The notes beneath the pieces are model-generated. The model was given only the letters and a program-made list of their open reading frames with translations. It was not told the origin of the DNA and ran no database searches. A DNA stretch of 64,000 nucleotides from Tistlia sp040905785 (lineage in GTDB: Bacteria; Pseudomonadota; Alphaproteobacteria; Kiloniellales; DSM-21159): the NCBI RefSeq assembly GCF_040905785.1, contig NZ_JBBDQW010000088.1, forward strand, positions 8,252 to 72,251, in the 5' to 3' direction. Shown here one piece after another: positions 49,991 to 59,687 of this stretch. The translations under genes were made by a program, and so were the position numbers. Position 1 is the first letter of the stretch; the number at the start of each line of letters is the position of its first letter.

Positions 49991-50750
49991 CGGCGAGCTC
50001 CCGGTCGGCGGCCATGGCCTCCTCGCGCATCAGCTCCCAGAGCCGGCCCTGCTGGACCTGCAGCGAGGCCAGGGCGTCCTTGCGCTCCTCCAGGGGCAGG
50101 TCGATCTCGACGATCTCGCGGATCTCCCCGGGGAGGCGCGACAGGACCACGACCCGGTGGCCCAGGCGCACCGCCTCGTTCAGGTTGTGGGTCACGTAGC
50201 AGGCCGTGAAGCGCTCGCGCAGCCAGAGCTCCAGCAGGTCGTCGAGCAGCAGCTCGCGGGTCTGGCTGTCGAGCGCCGAGAGCGGCTCGTCCAGCAGCAG
50301 GCAGGCGGGGCGCACCGCCAGCGCCCGGGCGATGGCGACGCGCTGCTTCATGCCGCCCGACAGCTGCCGGGGCAGCACCTCGGCGAACTCGGAGAGCTTG
50401 GTGCGCGCCAGCACGTCGGCGACGATCTCCCGGCGCTCCGCCCGGCCGACCGGCTGGTCCTCGAGCGCCAGCGCGACGTTGCCCGCCGCGGTGCGCCAGG
50501 GCAGCAGCGCGAAGTCCTGGAACACGTAGGTCAGGGGGTTGAGGCAGTCGGGCGGCGGCGCGCCGATCTGGAGCACCGCCCCGGACGTCGGCCGCTCGAG
50601 CCCGCCGAGCAGGCGCAGCAGCGTCGACTTGCCGCAGCCCGACGGCCCGATGACGCAGACGATCTGCCCGGCCTCGATGGTGAGGTCGATGCCGCGCAGT
50701 ACCTCCAGCTCGCCGTAGCGGTGCGAGACGTCGCTGAGGCAGAGATCCAT
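49983..50750 (-). CDS. ABC transporter ATPase (SsuB/TauB-like)
   Basis: 255-residue nucleotide-binding subunit: GPSGCGKSTLLR (Walker A), FQDFALLPWRTAAGNVALAL (Q-loop), LSGGMKQRVAIARAL (signature), CLLLDEPLSALD (Walker B) and the switch His in YVTHNLNEAV. GCAAGGGAGCGGCGGC precedes the ATG. It powers the permease encoded downstream and works with the NMT1-type binding protein encoded upstream. Confidence 0.93.
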   Translation of the reverse strand: MDLCLSDVSHRYGELEVLRGIDLTIEAGQIVCVIGPSGCGKSTLLRLLGGLERPTSGAVLQIGAPPPDCLNPLTYVFQDFALLPWRTAAGNVALALEDQPVGRAERREIVADVLARTKLSEFAEVLPRQLSGGMKQRVAIARALAVRPACLLLDEPLSALDSQTRELLLDDLLELWLRERFTACYVTHNLNEAVRLGHRVVVLSRLPGEIREIVEIDLPLEERKDALASLQVQQGRLWELMREEAMAADRELADV

Positions 50751-50789
50751 GCCGCCGCTCCCTTGCGTCCGAGCCGCCGGTAACCCCGG

Positions 50790-51863
50790 CTACTCGGTCG
50801 TCGCGACGAAGCCGGTGTCGACGAAGTCCTCGACGGCGAGGCCCTCGGGCGCCAGGCCCTGGGCCTGGTACCAGGCGAGCTGCTCGGCGATGTTGGCGAC
50901 GTCGAGCGCCGCGCCCTCGTTCATGTGCACGGCGCCGGCCAGGATCGAGGGCGCCGCCTTCTCGCGCGGCTGGTCGGTGTAGACGTGCTTGTGGATGACG
51001 TCGATCACGCCGTCGACCGTCGCCTGGTCGGCCTCGGGATCGAGGAAGGCCGCCCGGTAGTCCTCGATGCCCCTGGCGTAGGCCCGCAGGAAGCGCTCGA
51101 CCATCTCGCGCCGCTCCTCGACGTTGCGGGTCGAGGTGAAGATCGAGGTCACCAGGTAGGGGCCGAGGTCGCGGACCCAGCCGATGATCCTGGCCGCGCC
51201 CGAGTTCTCGAGCGGCACGGCGACGTGGGGCACCATGGCCATGGCGTCGACCTGGCCCGACTTCACCGCGCCGATCATCGAGGGCACCTTCTGCAGTGCC
51301 TTCAGCGACATGTCGGACAGGGCGAAGCCGTTGCGCTCGGCGATCATGCCGGCGACGTAGTGGAAGGAGGAGCCCTGCTGGGTCATGGCCCAGGACCGGC
51401 CCTTGAGGTCGGCTGGGGACTTCAGGCCCGCCTCCCAGGCCTGGTTCGAGGCCAGGATCGCCATGCCGGGCACGCCCGGCTTCTCAGCGTAGAGGCCGCC
51501 GACGACCTTCACCGCGCCCTTGTCGGCGAGGCTGTAGAAGCCGCCGGTCAGGGCGGTGACGCCGAAGTCGATGTCGCCCGAGGCGATGGCCACGGCGATC
51601 GGCTGGGCCGCCTGGAAGAACTTCAGCTCGACCTCCAGGCCCTCGTCCCGGAAGTAGCCGCGCTCGTAGGCGATGAAGCTGGGCGCGTGCGAGGTGAAGC
51701 GCAGCGCGCCGACGGTCACCTGGTCGGCCGCGGTCGCGCTGCCGAGGCCGGCGCCGAGCCAGGCCGCCAAGCCGGCGGCGGCCAGCAGAGCGCGCCGCGA
51801 CCATCGGCCCCTGGTCCTGCCCGTGGTCCTGCCCGTGGTCCTGCCCGTGGTCCTGTCCGTCAT
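50790..51863 (-). CDS. ABC transporter substrate-binding protein (NMT1/SsuA-like)
   Basis: 357-residue periplasmic protein of the NMT1/THI5-like group that serves nitrate, sulfonate, taurine or pyrimidine importers. The signal peptide includes RGRWSRRALLAAAGLAAWLG, with a twin-arginine-like SRRALL, preceded by a four-unit TGRT/TGR repeat encoded by a 12-bp minisatellite (51813-51860). The mature domain starts VTVGALRFTSHAPSFIAYERGYF. AGGGAGGAAAG lies upstream of the ATG. It is first of the binding protein - ATPase - permease operon and divergent from an FAD oxidoreductase. Confidence 0.9.
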   Translation of the reverse strand: MTDRTTGRTTGRTTGRTRGRWSRRALLAAAGLAAWLGAGLGSATAADQVTVGALRFTSHAPSFIAYERGYFRDEGLEVELKFFQAAQPIAVAIASGDIDFGVTALTGGFYSLADKGAVKVVGGLYAEKPGVPGMAILASNQAWEAGLKSPADLKGRSWAMTQQGSSFHYVAGMIAERNGFALSDMSLKALQKVPSMIGAVKSGQVDAMAMVPHVAVPLENSGAARIIGWVRDLGPYLVTSIFTSTRNVEERREMVERFLRAYARGIEDYRAAFLDPEADQATVDGVIDVIHKHVYTDQPREKAAPSILAGAVHMNEGAALDVANIAEQLAWYQAQGLAPEGLAVEDFVDTGFVATTE

Positions 51864-52055
51864 CTGGCTTTCCTCCCTATCGTCTTTTTCTCTGGGGCTT
51901 GGCCGGCCACTCTATCCGGCCCCTGGGCGCTTGTCCCGCCGGTGGCGGGCGGGCCGCCGCGTTGCGGCGACCGTTACCATGTGCAGACTGTCGCTGATAA
52001 GACCGAGGCGGCCGAGGTCTGGCCGAGACCCGGCCTGTGCGAGGAAGGACACCCC

Positions 52056-53405
52056 GTGACGAGATTCCCCGAGATCAAGCCGATCCGGCGCGGCGGCGCC
52101 GAGCCGAAGGTCCTGGACTGCGACGTCTGCGTCCTGGGCTCCGGGGCGGCCGGGCTGTCGGCGGCGCTGGAGGCCGGGGCGCTGGGCGAGTCGGTGGTGC
52201 TGGCCGACGCGGCGCCGCAAGTCGGCGGCCAGGCGATCAGCGCCGCCCTGGGCACGCTCTGCGGGCTCTACGGCAACGGCCCGCAGCCGCTGCGCCTGGT
52301 CCACGGCGTCATGGACGGCATGATTCACGAGCTGATCGCCGCCGGCGAGGCGGCGCCGCGGCGGGCGCGCAACACGGTGATCCTGGACTATGCCATAGAC
52401 GCCTGGCAGCGCTGGGCCGAGCGCGCGGTCGTCGCGGCCGGCGTCACGCCCCTGCTCGGCGCCGTGCTGCGCGAGGTCGAGCGGGGCGGAACCCGGGTGA
52501 CGGCCCTCGCCTTCGCGACGCGCTTCGGCGAGGTCCGGGTGCAGGCGCGCGCCTTTGTCGACGCCTCGGGCGACGCCGTGATTCCCTGGCTGTCGGACCT
52601 GGAGATGAACACCGCCGACGAGCCGATCTACGGCACGGTCATGGCGATGTTCGAGCGGGTCGACACCGACGCTTGCGCCGACTGGCCGCGCTCGACCTAC
52701 CACGAGGCGATGAAGCGCCGCGGCGCCGAGTTCGGCCTGGTCCGCTTCGACGGCTTCATCTTCCCCGTCGGCGACGGCCGCGTGAACCTGAACCTGACGC
52801 ACATCGAGACGCCGCTCGACGCGGTCGGCCTCGCGCTCGCCGGGATCGAGGGTAAGCGGCAGGTCGACGCCCTGCTCGCCCTGTTCCGCGAGGAGTTCCC
52901 CGAGGCCTACGGCCGCGCCCGGGTCGCGCACTACGGCCAAGCCGGCATCCGCCAGACCCGGACCATCGTCGGCACCCGGCGCCTGACCGTCGAGGCGGTG
53001 CGCAACGGCGCCGTGCCGGACGACCGCGTGCTGCGCTGCAGCTGGCCGATCGAGCTGCACACCACGCCCGAGACGACGCACTGGGAGATGTTCGACGAGG
53101 ACCACCTGCACTACCTGCCGTTCGGCGCCATGACGCCGAAGGGTCTGGACAATGTCGTCGTGGCGGGCCGCTGTATCGACGCCGAGCCGGCCGCGTTGGC
53201 CTCGGTTCGGGTCATGGGCCCCTGCTTCGCCATGGGGCGGGCGGCGGCGGAGGCCGTCCACCAAGTCGAGGCCGGCTCACTGCACCAGCTCGACATGGCG
53301 GCCCTGCAGGCGCGCCTCGCCGACAACCTGACCGAGACGACCCGCGACCCCTGGCTCGAGCGCAGCGTCGGCGAGTCGGGCCCGGAAGCCTACGGCGCCG
53401 GCTGA
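52056..53405 (+). CDS. FAD-dependent oxidoreductase (FAD_oxidored type)
   Basis: 449 residues. The dinucleotide-binding motif VCVLGSGAAGLSAALEAGAL (about 25-45) and the C-terminal GLDNVVVAGRCIDAEPAALASVRVMGPCFAMG bind FAD. GQAISAALGTLCGLYGNG is typical of the pfam FAD_oxidored group, whose members act on varied small molecules. The GTG at 52056 follows GAGGAAGGA; no ATG fits. It is divergent from the ABC operon, which may bring in its substrate. Confidence 0.87.
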   Translation: MTRFPEIKPIRRGGAEPKVLDCDVCVLGSGAAGLSAALEAGALGESVVLADAAPQVGGQAISAALGTLCGLYGNGPQPLRLVHGVMDGMIHELIAAGEAAPRRARNTVILDYAIDAWQRWAERAVVAAGVTPLLGAVLREVERGGTRVTALAFATRFGEVRVQARAFVDASGDAVIPWLSDLEMNTADEPIYGTVMAMFERVDTDACADWPRSTYHEAMKRRGAEFGLVRFDGFIFPVGDGRVNLNLTHIETPLDAVGLALAGIEGKRQVDALLALFREEFPEAYGRARVAHYGQAGIRQTRTIVGTRRLTVEAVRNGAVPDDRVLRCSWPIELHTTPETTHWEMFDEDHLHYLPFGAMTPKGLDNVVVAGRCIDAEPAALASVRVMGPCFAMGRAAAEAVHQVEAGSLHQLDMAALQARLADNLTETTRDPWLERSVGESGPEAYGAG

Positions 53406-53438
53406 GCCCGCTTGCGCCTCAGGGCGGGCGGCGCCGGC

Positions 53439-54395
53439 TCAGCTGCGCGAGCCGACCCGCTCGAGCTCCCGCTCGCCGCTCTCGCCGTCATGGGGCTGGG
53501 CGGCCTCGACCTGCCCGATGCCCTGCGCCCGCCGGTCGAGCCGTTCGGGGCCGCGGAAGACCTCGGAGATCGCGCGCTGCGCCCGCTCGGCGGGCACCTC
53601 GTCGCACCAGACCTCGAAGGCGGTCAGCCGGTTGGCCCCGAAGGTCGTCATCATGGCGACGTCGGCGGCGTCGCGACCGCGCACCATCAGGATTCGGCCG
53701 ATGCGCGGTGTGTTGTAGCGCGCGTCGAAGGTATGCCAGCGCCCGCCCAGATAGGCTTCGAACCAGGCGCAGAAATCGCCCGGGTCGCCCTGCGCCGGCA
53801 CGCCGATGTCGCCGAGCCAGCCGCTGGCGTAGCGCGCCGGTATGTTCATCGCCCGGCACAGCGCGACCGCCAGGTGCGCGAAGTCGCGGCAGACGCCGGT
53901 GCGCTCGCGGTAGGCGTCGAGGGCGGTCTTGGTCGGCCGGCCGTGCTGGTAGCCGAAGCTGATGTGACGGTGCACGAAGTCGCAGATCGCCTGGACGCGA
54001 GTCCAGCCGGGCGGCGTCGAGCCGAACAGCCGCCAGGCGGTCTCGGTCAGGGCGTCGCTCTCGACGTAGCGACTCGCGGTCAGGAAAGGAATGACCTCGT
54101 TCGGGAGGTCCGATACCCCCTGCTGCGGCGCGTCCCCGTTCACGGGGTCCGGCCGGCCGTCGTCACGGACCAGGAAGTCGCTGTGCAGCGTGGTCCTGCC
54201 GCGGGGCACGACGACCCGTCCGCAGCGGTTGCCGAAGACGTCCTTGAACTCGACGATGTGGAGCGGCGGCGCTAGGCTGAGGCCGTCCTGGCCGATGACG
54301 TCGAGGACGCGCGAGGGGTGCGGATAGAGCGCCAGCAGCATCGGCGTCTCCTGCTCGCACTCGACGGTGATCTCGAATCCGACGCGGATCAGCAT
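53439..54395 (-). CDS. Transglutaminase-like protein 1
   Basis: 318 residues of the bacterial transglutaminase-like cysteine-protease-fold family. The catalytic triad is visible as Cys in RTGVCRDFAHL, His in GRWHTFDARYN and the following Asp. It has no signal peptide, so it is cytosolic. The ATG at 54395 (MLIRVGFEI) is the family start; a longer frame to 54470 is not supported. The C-terminal 40 residues are low-complexity Glu/Arg. It is divergent from a second transglutaminase-like gene, an arrangement seen with peptide ligase or amidase partners. Confidence 0.87.
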   Translation of the reverse strand: MLIRVGFEITVECEQETPMLLALYPHPSRVLDVIGQDGLSLAPPLHIVEFKDVFGNRCGRVVVPRGRTTLHSDFLVRDDGRPDPVNGDAPQQGVSDLPNEVIPFLTASRYVESDALTETAWRLFGSTPPGWTRVQAICDFVHRHISFGYQHGRPTKTALDAYRERTGVCRDFAHLAVALCRAMNIPARYASGWLGDIGVPAQGDPGDFCAWFEAYLGGRWHTFDARYNTPRIGRILMVRGRDAADVAMMTTFGANRLTAFEVWCDEVPAERAQRAISEVFRGPERLDRRAQGIGQVEAAQPHDGESGERELERVGSRS

Positions 54396-54624
54396 GCGGC
54401 ATGTCTTTCCTGACAGGGGGCGGCACGGCAGGCGGCACGGCCGGTGAATACATTTCGCTTCGAAGAACACCTCGTGACCGCGATGCGTTCCAGCGGCAGA
54501 ACCGCTCGCCGGACGCGACTTTCAGCCCTTTGGCGTCAGGCGGTTGCAGTCGCCGGCTGACTTCCGGGCGCAGGCTCCCCATCTTCTGCAGGCTGCTCCC
54601 CGACGCCTTCGAATCGAATTCCCC

Positions 54625-55536
54625 TTGACCGTCATCCGCGTCCGCCACACCACCCGCTACCGCTACGACCACCCTGTCGAGCTCGACGAGCATCGCCTGA
54701 TGATCCGCCCGCGCGACAGCCACGACCTGCGCCTGATCGAGGCCGGGCTGCGCATCTCGCCCCTCGCCCGCCTGCGCTGGTCGTTCGACACTTTCGGCAA
54801 CTCGATCGCCCGCGCCCATTTCAATGGCCCGACCGAGGAGTTGCTCATCGAGAGCGACCTGCTGGTCAGCCGCCACGTCTTCGACGATCCGCTGGTCACC
54901 TTCGCCGAGGCCGCCGAAACTTACCCCTTCCGCTACCGCGACGACGAGCAGGTCGACCTGGCGCCCCTGCTGCATCTGCAGCACCCGGAGGACCGCTCGG
55001 CGGTCACCGCCTGGCGCGCCCGGGCGATGCCCGAGCCCTCCGGTTCCAGCCTCGACCTGCTGCACGCCCTCGGCCAGGCGATCCACCAGGGCTTCGGCTA
55101 CAGCCGGCGCGAGGCGATGGGGACCCAGAAGCCGGCCGAGACGCTGGAGAGCGGCAGCGGGACCTGCCGCGACTTCGCGTTCCTGTTCATGGAGGCGGCG
55201 CGCGACCTGGGCTTCGCGGCGCGCTTCGTCACCGGCTATCTCTGCGACCCGGCGACCCTGCCCAATACGCAGGCCGGCGGCGCGGCCGAGGGCGAGGACG
55301 CGTTGCGCGGCGGCGGCGCGACCCATGCCTGGGCCGAGGTCTTCGTGCCCGGCGTCGGCTGGGTCGAGTTCGACCCGACCAACCTGATCGTCGCCGGCCG
55401 CGACCTCGTGCGCGTCGCCACCACGCGCACGCCCGAGCAGGCACAGCCGGTGCGCGGCTCCTTTCGCGGCGTGCCCGAGACGCAGGCCAGCATGGAGGTC
55501 AAGGTCGAGGTCAGGCGCGAGCCGAAGCCCCGGTGA
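54625..55536 (+). CDS. Transglutaminase-like protein 2 (N-terminal beta-region type)
   Basis: 303 residues. The N-terminal TVIRVRHTTRYRYDHPVEL (bacterial transglutaminase N-domain) is followed by the core domain with Cys in GSGTCRDFAFLFMEAAR, His in GGATHAWAEVFVPGVGW and Asp in FDPTN. The start is uncertain: TTG at 54625 fits the family start but has no evident ribosome binding site, and the frame is open further up to about 54544. The 229-base interval to the divergent partner shows no other gene. Confidence 0.85.
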   Translation: MTVIRVRHTTRYRYDHPVELDEHRLMIRPRDSHDLRLIEAGLRISPLARLRWSFDTFGNSIARAHFNGPTEELLIESDLLVSRHVFDDPLVTFAEAAETYPFRYRDDEQVDLAPLLHLQHPEDRSAVTAWRARAMPEPSGSSLDLLHALGQAIHQGFGYSRREAMGTQKPAETLESGSGTCRDFAFLFMEAARDLGFAARFVTGYLCDPATLPNTQAGGAAEGEDALRGGGATHAWAEVFVPGVGWVEFDPTNLIVAGRDLVRVATTRTPEQAQPVRGSFRGVPETQASMEVKVEVRREPKPR

Positions 55537-55566
55537 AGCGGCAGCGGGCCGGGCGCCGGTTCGGCC

Positions 55567-57066
55567 TCAGCCCAGCCTCTCCTTGAGCAGCTTGTTGACC
55601 ACCGCCGGGTTGGCCTTGCCCTGGGTCGCCTTCATGACCTGACCGACGAACCAGCCGACGACGTTCGGGTTCTCCCGGTACTTCTCGACCTGGGCCGGGT
55701 TGTCGGCGATCACCTTGTCGACCGCGGCGCCCAGCTCGCCGGTGTCGGAGACCTGCTTCAGGCCCTTCTCCTCGACGAGGGCGGCGGCGTCCTTGCCGGT
55801 CTCCCACATCGCCTCGAAGACCTCCTTGGCCTGGCGGCCGGAGATCGTGCCCTCGGCCAGGAGGTCGAGCAGGCCGCCCAGCTTGTCGGCATCGACCGGC
55901 GCGCTCTCCAGCGTCGCGCCCGAGGCGTTGAGCGCGCCGAAGTAGTTGGTGATGGTCCAGTTGGCGGCGATCTTGGGGTCGCGCTTGCCGCCGGTCCCGA
56001 CCAGGGTCTCGTAGAAGGCGGCGTTCTCCTGCTCGGCGACCAGCACGGAGGCGTCGTAGGTCGAGAGGCCGTAGTCGGCGATGAAGCGCGCCTTCTTGTC
56101 GTCGGGCAGCTCGGGCAGCGCGGCCTTCAGCTCCTCGACCCATGCGCTCTCGATGACCAGCGGCAGCAGGTCGGGATCGGGGAAGTAGCGGTAGTCGTGC
56201 GCTTCCTCCTTGGAGCGCATCGAGCGGGTCTCGCCGCGCTTCGGGTCGAACAGGCGGGTCTCCTGGACGATGCTGCCGCCGGACTCCAGGATCTCGAGCT
56301 GGCGGCGCGCCTCGGCCTCGATGGCCTGCTGGACGAAGCGGATCGAGTTGACGTTCTTGGTCTCGGTGCGCGTGCCCAGGGGCTCGCCCGGCCGGCGCAG
56401 CGACAGGTTGACGTCGCAGCGCAGGCTGCCCTCCTCCATGTTGCCGTCGCAGGTGCCGAGGTAGCGCAGCAGCGAACGCAGCTTGCGGACGTAGGCGCCG
56501 GCCTCCTCGGCAGAGCCCAGCTCCGGCTTGGAGACGATCTCCATCAGCGCGACGCCGGAGCGGTTGAGGTCGACGAAGGTGCGCCCGGGGTCCTGGTCGT
56601 GCAGCGACTTGCCGGCGTCCTGCTCCAGGTGCAGCCGCTCGATGCCGATGTCCTTGGTCGAGCCGTCGGGCAGGTCGATGGTCAGCGTGCCGTTGCCGAC
56701 GATCGGCTTCTCGAACTGGCTGATCTGGTAGCCCTGGGGCAGGTCCGGATAGAAGTAGTTCTTGCGCTCGAAGACGCTGGTCAGGTTGATCGCCGCCTTC
56801 AGGCCGAGGCCGGTGCGCACCGCCTGCGCCACGCAGGCGCCGTTGAGCACCGGCAGCATGCCCGGCATGGCCGCGTCGACCAGCGAGACCTGGCTGTTCG
56901 GCGCCGCGCCGAAACGCGTCGAGGCCCCGGAGAAGAGTTTCGAGTCGGAGATCACCTGAGCATGGACCTCCAGCCCGATGACCATCTCCCAGCTGCCGGT
57001 CTCGCCCTCGATCAGTGCCATCGCTTGTTTCGTCCCGTCTGCCGCCGTTGCCGTCGCAGCCGTCAT
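55567..57066 (-). CDS. gatB: Asp-tRNA(Asn)/Glu-tRNA(Gln) amidotransferase subunit B
   Basis: GatB subunit that binds and activates misacylated tRNA for transamidation. 499 residues: VIGLEVHAQVISDSKLFSGAS (N-terminal catalytic cradle), LDEAMPGMLPVLN-like (here VDAAMPGMLPVLN), YFYPDLPQGYQISQFE, and a C-terminal YqeY/tail domain ending NPAVVNKLLKERLG. The first ATG at 57066 has a 15-residue leader before MALIEGE; the second ATG at 57021 is possible. It is separated from gatA by a GNAT gene and an opposite-strand GFA gene. Confidence 0.96.
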   Translation of the reverse strand: MTAATATAADGTKQAMALIEGETGSWEMVIGLEVHAQVISDSKLFSGASTRFGAAPNSQVSLVDAAMPGMLPVLNGACVAQAVRTGLGLKAAINLTSVFERKNYFYPDLPQGYQISQFEKPIVGNGTLTIDLPDGSTKDIGIERLHLEQDAGKSLHDQDPGRTFVDLNRSGVALMEIVSKPELGSAEEAGAYVRKLRSLLRYLGTCDGNMEEGSLRCDVNLSLRRPGEPLGTRTETKNVNSIRFVQQAIEAEARRQLEILESGGSIVQETRLFDPKRGETRSMRSKEEAHDYRYFPDPDLLPLVIESAWVEELKAALPELPDDKKARFIADYGLSTYDASVLVAEQENAAFYETLVGTGGKRDPKIAANWTITNYFGALNASGATLESAPVDADKLGGLLDLLAEGTISGRQAKEVFEAMWETGKDAAALVEEKGLKQVSDTGELGAAVDKVIADNPAQVEKYRENPNVVGWFVGQVMKATQGKANPAVVNKLLKERLG

Positions 57067-57171
57067 CTACACCCAAACGGCGCCGAGGTGAACGGGGTGG
57101 CGGCGCCGGTCTTCTGGCGCCGGCGAAACCGCCTATGATGAGGCGGATCGACCGGGGCGATCGGAGGAGAC

Positions 57172-57657
57172 ATGACCGAGAGCGAGGACTTCGCCGCCGA
57201 GGGCGGCTGCACCTGCCGCGCGGTGCGCTACCGCCTGGCGGGCCGGCCGCTGTTCGTGCACTGCTGCCACTGCCGCTGGTGCCAGCGCGAGACCGGCAGC
57301 GCCTTCGCGCTCAACGCCATGGTCGAGGCCGAGCGGGTGGTCCTGCTCTGCGGCAGGCCCGAAGCGGTCGACACGCCCTCGGCGAGCGGCCGGGGCCAAC
57401 GGATCTTCCGCTGCCCGGCCTGCCGGATCGCGCTCTGGAGCAACTACGCCGGCTCCGGCCCCAAGGTGCGCTTCCTACGGGTCGGCACGCTCGACGAGCC
57501 CGACCGCCTACCGCCCGACATCCACATCTTCACCGCCTCGAAGCAGCCCTGGGTGATCCTGCCGGAGGGCGTGCCGGCCGCGCCGGAGTACTACGACCGG
57601 GAGCGGCACTGGCCGGCCGAAAGCCTGGCCCGCCGGAGCGCCCTGCTGGCGGGCTGA
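57172..57657 (+). CDS. GFA-family protein (CENP-V/GFA domain)
   Basis: 161 residues with GGCTCRAVRYRLAG, HCCHCRWCQRETGS and FRCPACRIALWSNYAG as the Zn-binding cysteine sets, the GFA fold. It is a second family member in this window, distant from the one at 43562. GGAGGAGAC precedes the ATG. It lies on the plus strand between gatB and a GNAT gene that are both on the minus strand, so it is an insertion within the gat neighbourhood. Confidence 0.88.
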   Translation: MTESEDFAAEGGCTCRAVRYRLAGRPLFVHCCHCRWCQRETGSAFALNAMVEAERVVLLCGRPEAVDTPSASGRGQRIFRCPACRIALWSNYAGSGPKVRFLRVGTLDEPDRLPPDIHIFTASKQPWVILPEGVPAAPEYYDRERHWPAESLARRSALLAG

Positions 57658-57694
57658 GTCGGCCGGGGCTCCCTGCGCCGGCGCCGCCGACGCC

Positions 57695-58201
57695 TCAGTC
57701 GAAGCGCAGCGTCAGGCGGGCGTTGTCGCAGCAGGTGCCGTCGGCGGCCCGGGTGCCGCAGGGCTCCAGGCCCCATTGCAGGAAGCCGAGCGAGCGGTAG
57801 AGCGCACACGCGGGCCGGTTCTCGATCCAGACTACCGCCTGGACCTGGGTCACGCCCGGCAGCGCCTTGGCCGCCGCGATCGCCGCCTCACAGAGCCGCC
57901 GGCCGAGCCCCTGCCCACGCGCCGGCTCGGCGACATACATGCCGAAGAGCTGCGCCTTGTGGCGCATCCGGCGCCCCGGCAGCAGGTAGATCCCGGCGAG
58001 GCCGAGCAAGGCATCCGACTCGCCGAAAGCGCCGACGACGGTCGCGCGCTCCGTCCAGTCGCGCCAGAAGGCCTCGGGCCGGTCGGCCTCCTCCTCGTGG
58101 AAGGCGCCGAAGTTGTCGGGCTCGCGCCGCAGGCCGGCCAGACGCAGGTCGCGGAACGCCTGCCAGTCGTCCGGACCGAGACGGCGGATCGCGGCGCTCA
58201 C
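57695..58201 (-). CDS. GNAT-family N-acetyltransferase
   Basis: 168 residues with the acetyl-CoA-binding GMYVAEPARGQGLGRRLCEAAI (motif A, R-x2-G-x-G/A) and ALYRSLGFLQWG (motif B). It resembles ribosomal-protein or small-molecule acetyltransferases. It starts with GTG eight bases after the gatA stop and is likely translated from the gatCA message. The substrate is unknown. Confidence 0.88.
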   Translation of the reverse strand: MSAAIRRLGPDDWQAFRDLRLAGLRREPDNFGAFHEEEADRPEAFWRDWTERATVVGAFGESDALLGLAGIYLLPGRRMRHKAQLFGMYVAEPARGQGLGRRLCEAAIAAAKALPGVTQVQAVVWIENRPACALYRSLGFLQWGLEPCGTRAADGTCCDNARLTLRFD

Positions 58202-58209
58202 GGAGTCGC

Positions 58210-59685
58210 CTAGCCGGCCAGGAAGTCCGGCAGGGCGTCGAAGCCGGCGGCCTCCTCCAGCACGCCGGCGACCTTCAGCACGGTTTCCTCGTCGAAGGCG
58301 CGGCCGATGACCTGGAGGCCGAGCGGCAGGCCGTCGGAGGAGAGACCGCCGGGGATCGAGATCGCCGGCAGGCCGGCCAAGTTGGCCGGCACGGTGAAGA
58401 CGTCGTTGAGGTACATGGCGAGCGGATCGTCCATCTTCTCGCCGATCGCGAAGGCGGCCGAGGGCGCGGTCGGCGCCAGGATCGCGTCGACCTTCTCCCA
58501 GGCCGCCTTGAAGTCGTTGGCGATCAGGGTGCGGACCTTGCGCGCCTTGTTGTAGTAGGCGTCGTAGTAGCCGGCCGAGAGCACGTAGGTGCCGATCAGC
58601 ACGCGCCGCTTGACCTCGTCGCCGAAGCCAGCGGCGCGAGTCGCCTCGTACATCTCGGCGAGCGGCTGGTCGCCGCCGACGCGCAAGCCGTAGCGCACGC
58701 CGTCGTAGCGCGCCAGGTTCGAGGAGGCCTCGGCCGGTGCGATGACGTAGTAGGCCGGCAGGGCGTAGCGGGTGTGCGGCAGCGAGACCTCGACGATCTC
58801 GCAGCCGGCGGCCTTCAGCCAGTCGATGCCCTGCTGCCAGACCCGGTCGACGGCCTCCGGCATGCCGTCGACGCGGTACTCCCGGGGCACCCCGATCCTG
58901 AGGCCGCGCAGGTTGCCGGTCAGGGCCGCCTCGTAGTCGGGAACGGCGCGGTCGACCGAGGTCGAGTCCTTGGGGTCGTGGCCGGCCATCGAGCGCAGCA
59001 GGATCGCGCTGTCGCGCACCGTGCGGGCGAAGGGGCCGGGATGGTCGAGCGAGGAGGCGAAGGCGACGACGCCCCAGCGCGAGCAGCGGCCGTAGGTCGG
59101 CTTGAGGCCGACGATGCCGGTGAAGGAGGCCGGCTGGCGGATCGAGCCGCCGGTGTCGGTACCGGTGGCGCCGAGCGCGCAGCGCGCCGCGACCGCCGCG
59201 GCCGAGCCTCCGGAGGAGCCGCCCGGCACCAGCTTGCGGTTGTCGCCCTGGCGCTTCCAGGGGTTCTCGACCGGGCCGAAGGCGCTGGTCATGTTCGACG
59301 AGCCCATGGCGAACTCGTCCAGGTTGGACTTGCCGAGCAGCACCGCCCCGTCGCGCCAGAGCTGGCCGCTGACGGTCGATTCGTAGGTCGGCTCGAAGCC
59401 CTCCAGGATGCGGCTGCCCGCCGTCGTCCGCACGCCCTTGGTGCAGTAGAGGTCCTTGATCGCGAGCGGGATGCCCTCCAGCGGGCCGGCCTCGCCCTTG
59501 GCGATGCGCGTGTCCGAGGCGGTGGCCATCTCCAGCGCCCGCTCCGGCGTTTCCTGGATGAAGGCGTTGAGCGGGCGCGCCGCCGCGACGGCGGCGACGT
59601 AGGCCTCGACCAGCGCCTTGGCAGAGAGCCGCTTCTTGGCCAGGGCGTCGCGGGCGCCGGCCCGGGTCAGGTCGGTCGGCTTCAT
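58210..59685 (-). CDS. gatA: Asp-tRNA(Asn)/Glu-tRNA(Gln) amidotransferase subunit A
   Basis: Glutamine amidotransferase subunit, amidase-signature family, 491 residues. The Ser-cisSer-Lys triad is visible: Lys in GIPLAIKDLYCTKG, cis-Ser in GGSSGGSAAAVAA and the nucleophile Ser in GATGTDTGGSIRQPA. It ends with PGGLSSDGLPLGLQVIGRAFDE, typical of GatA. GGTGGAG precedes the ATG, which follows the gatC stop by two bases. Confidence 0.97.
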   Translation of the reverse strand: MKPTDLTRAGARDALAKKRLSAKALVEAYVAAVAAARPLNAFIQETPERALEMATASDTRIAKGEAGPLEGIPLAIKDLYCTKGVRTTAGSRILEGFEPTYESTVSGQLWRDGAVLLGKSNLDEFAMGSSNMTSAFGPVENPWKRQGDNRKLVPGGSSGGSAAAVAARCALGATGTDTGGSIRQPASFTGIVGLKPTYGRCSRWGVVAFASSLDHPGPFARTVRDSAILLRSMAGHDPKDSTSVDRAVPDYEAALTGNLRGLRIGVPREYRVDGMPEAVDRVWQQGIDWLKAAGCEIVEVSLPHTRYALPAYYVIAPAEASSNLARYDGVRYGLRVGGDQPLAEMYEATRAAGFGDEVKRRVLIGTYVLSAGYYDAYYNKARKVRTLIANDFKAAWEKVDAILAPTAPSAAFAIGEKMDDPLAMYLNDVFTVPANLAGLPAISIPGGLSSDGLPLGLQVIGRAFDEETVLKVAGVLEEAAGFDALPDFLAG

Positions 59686-59687
59686 GG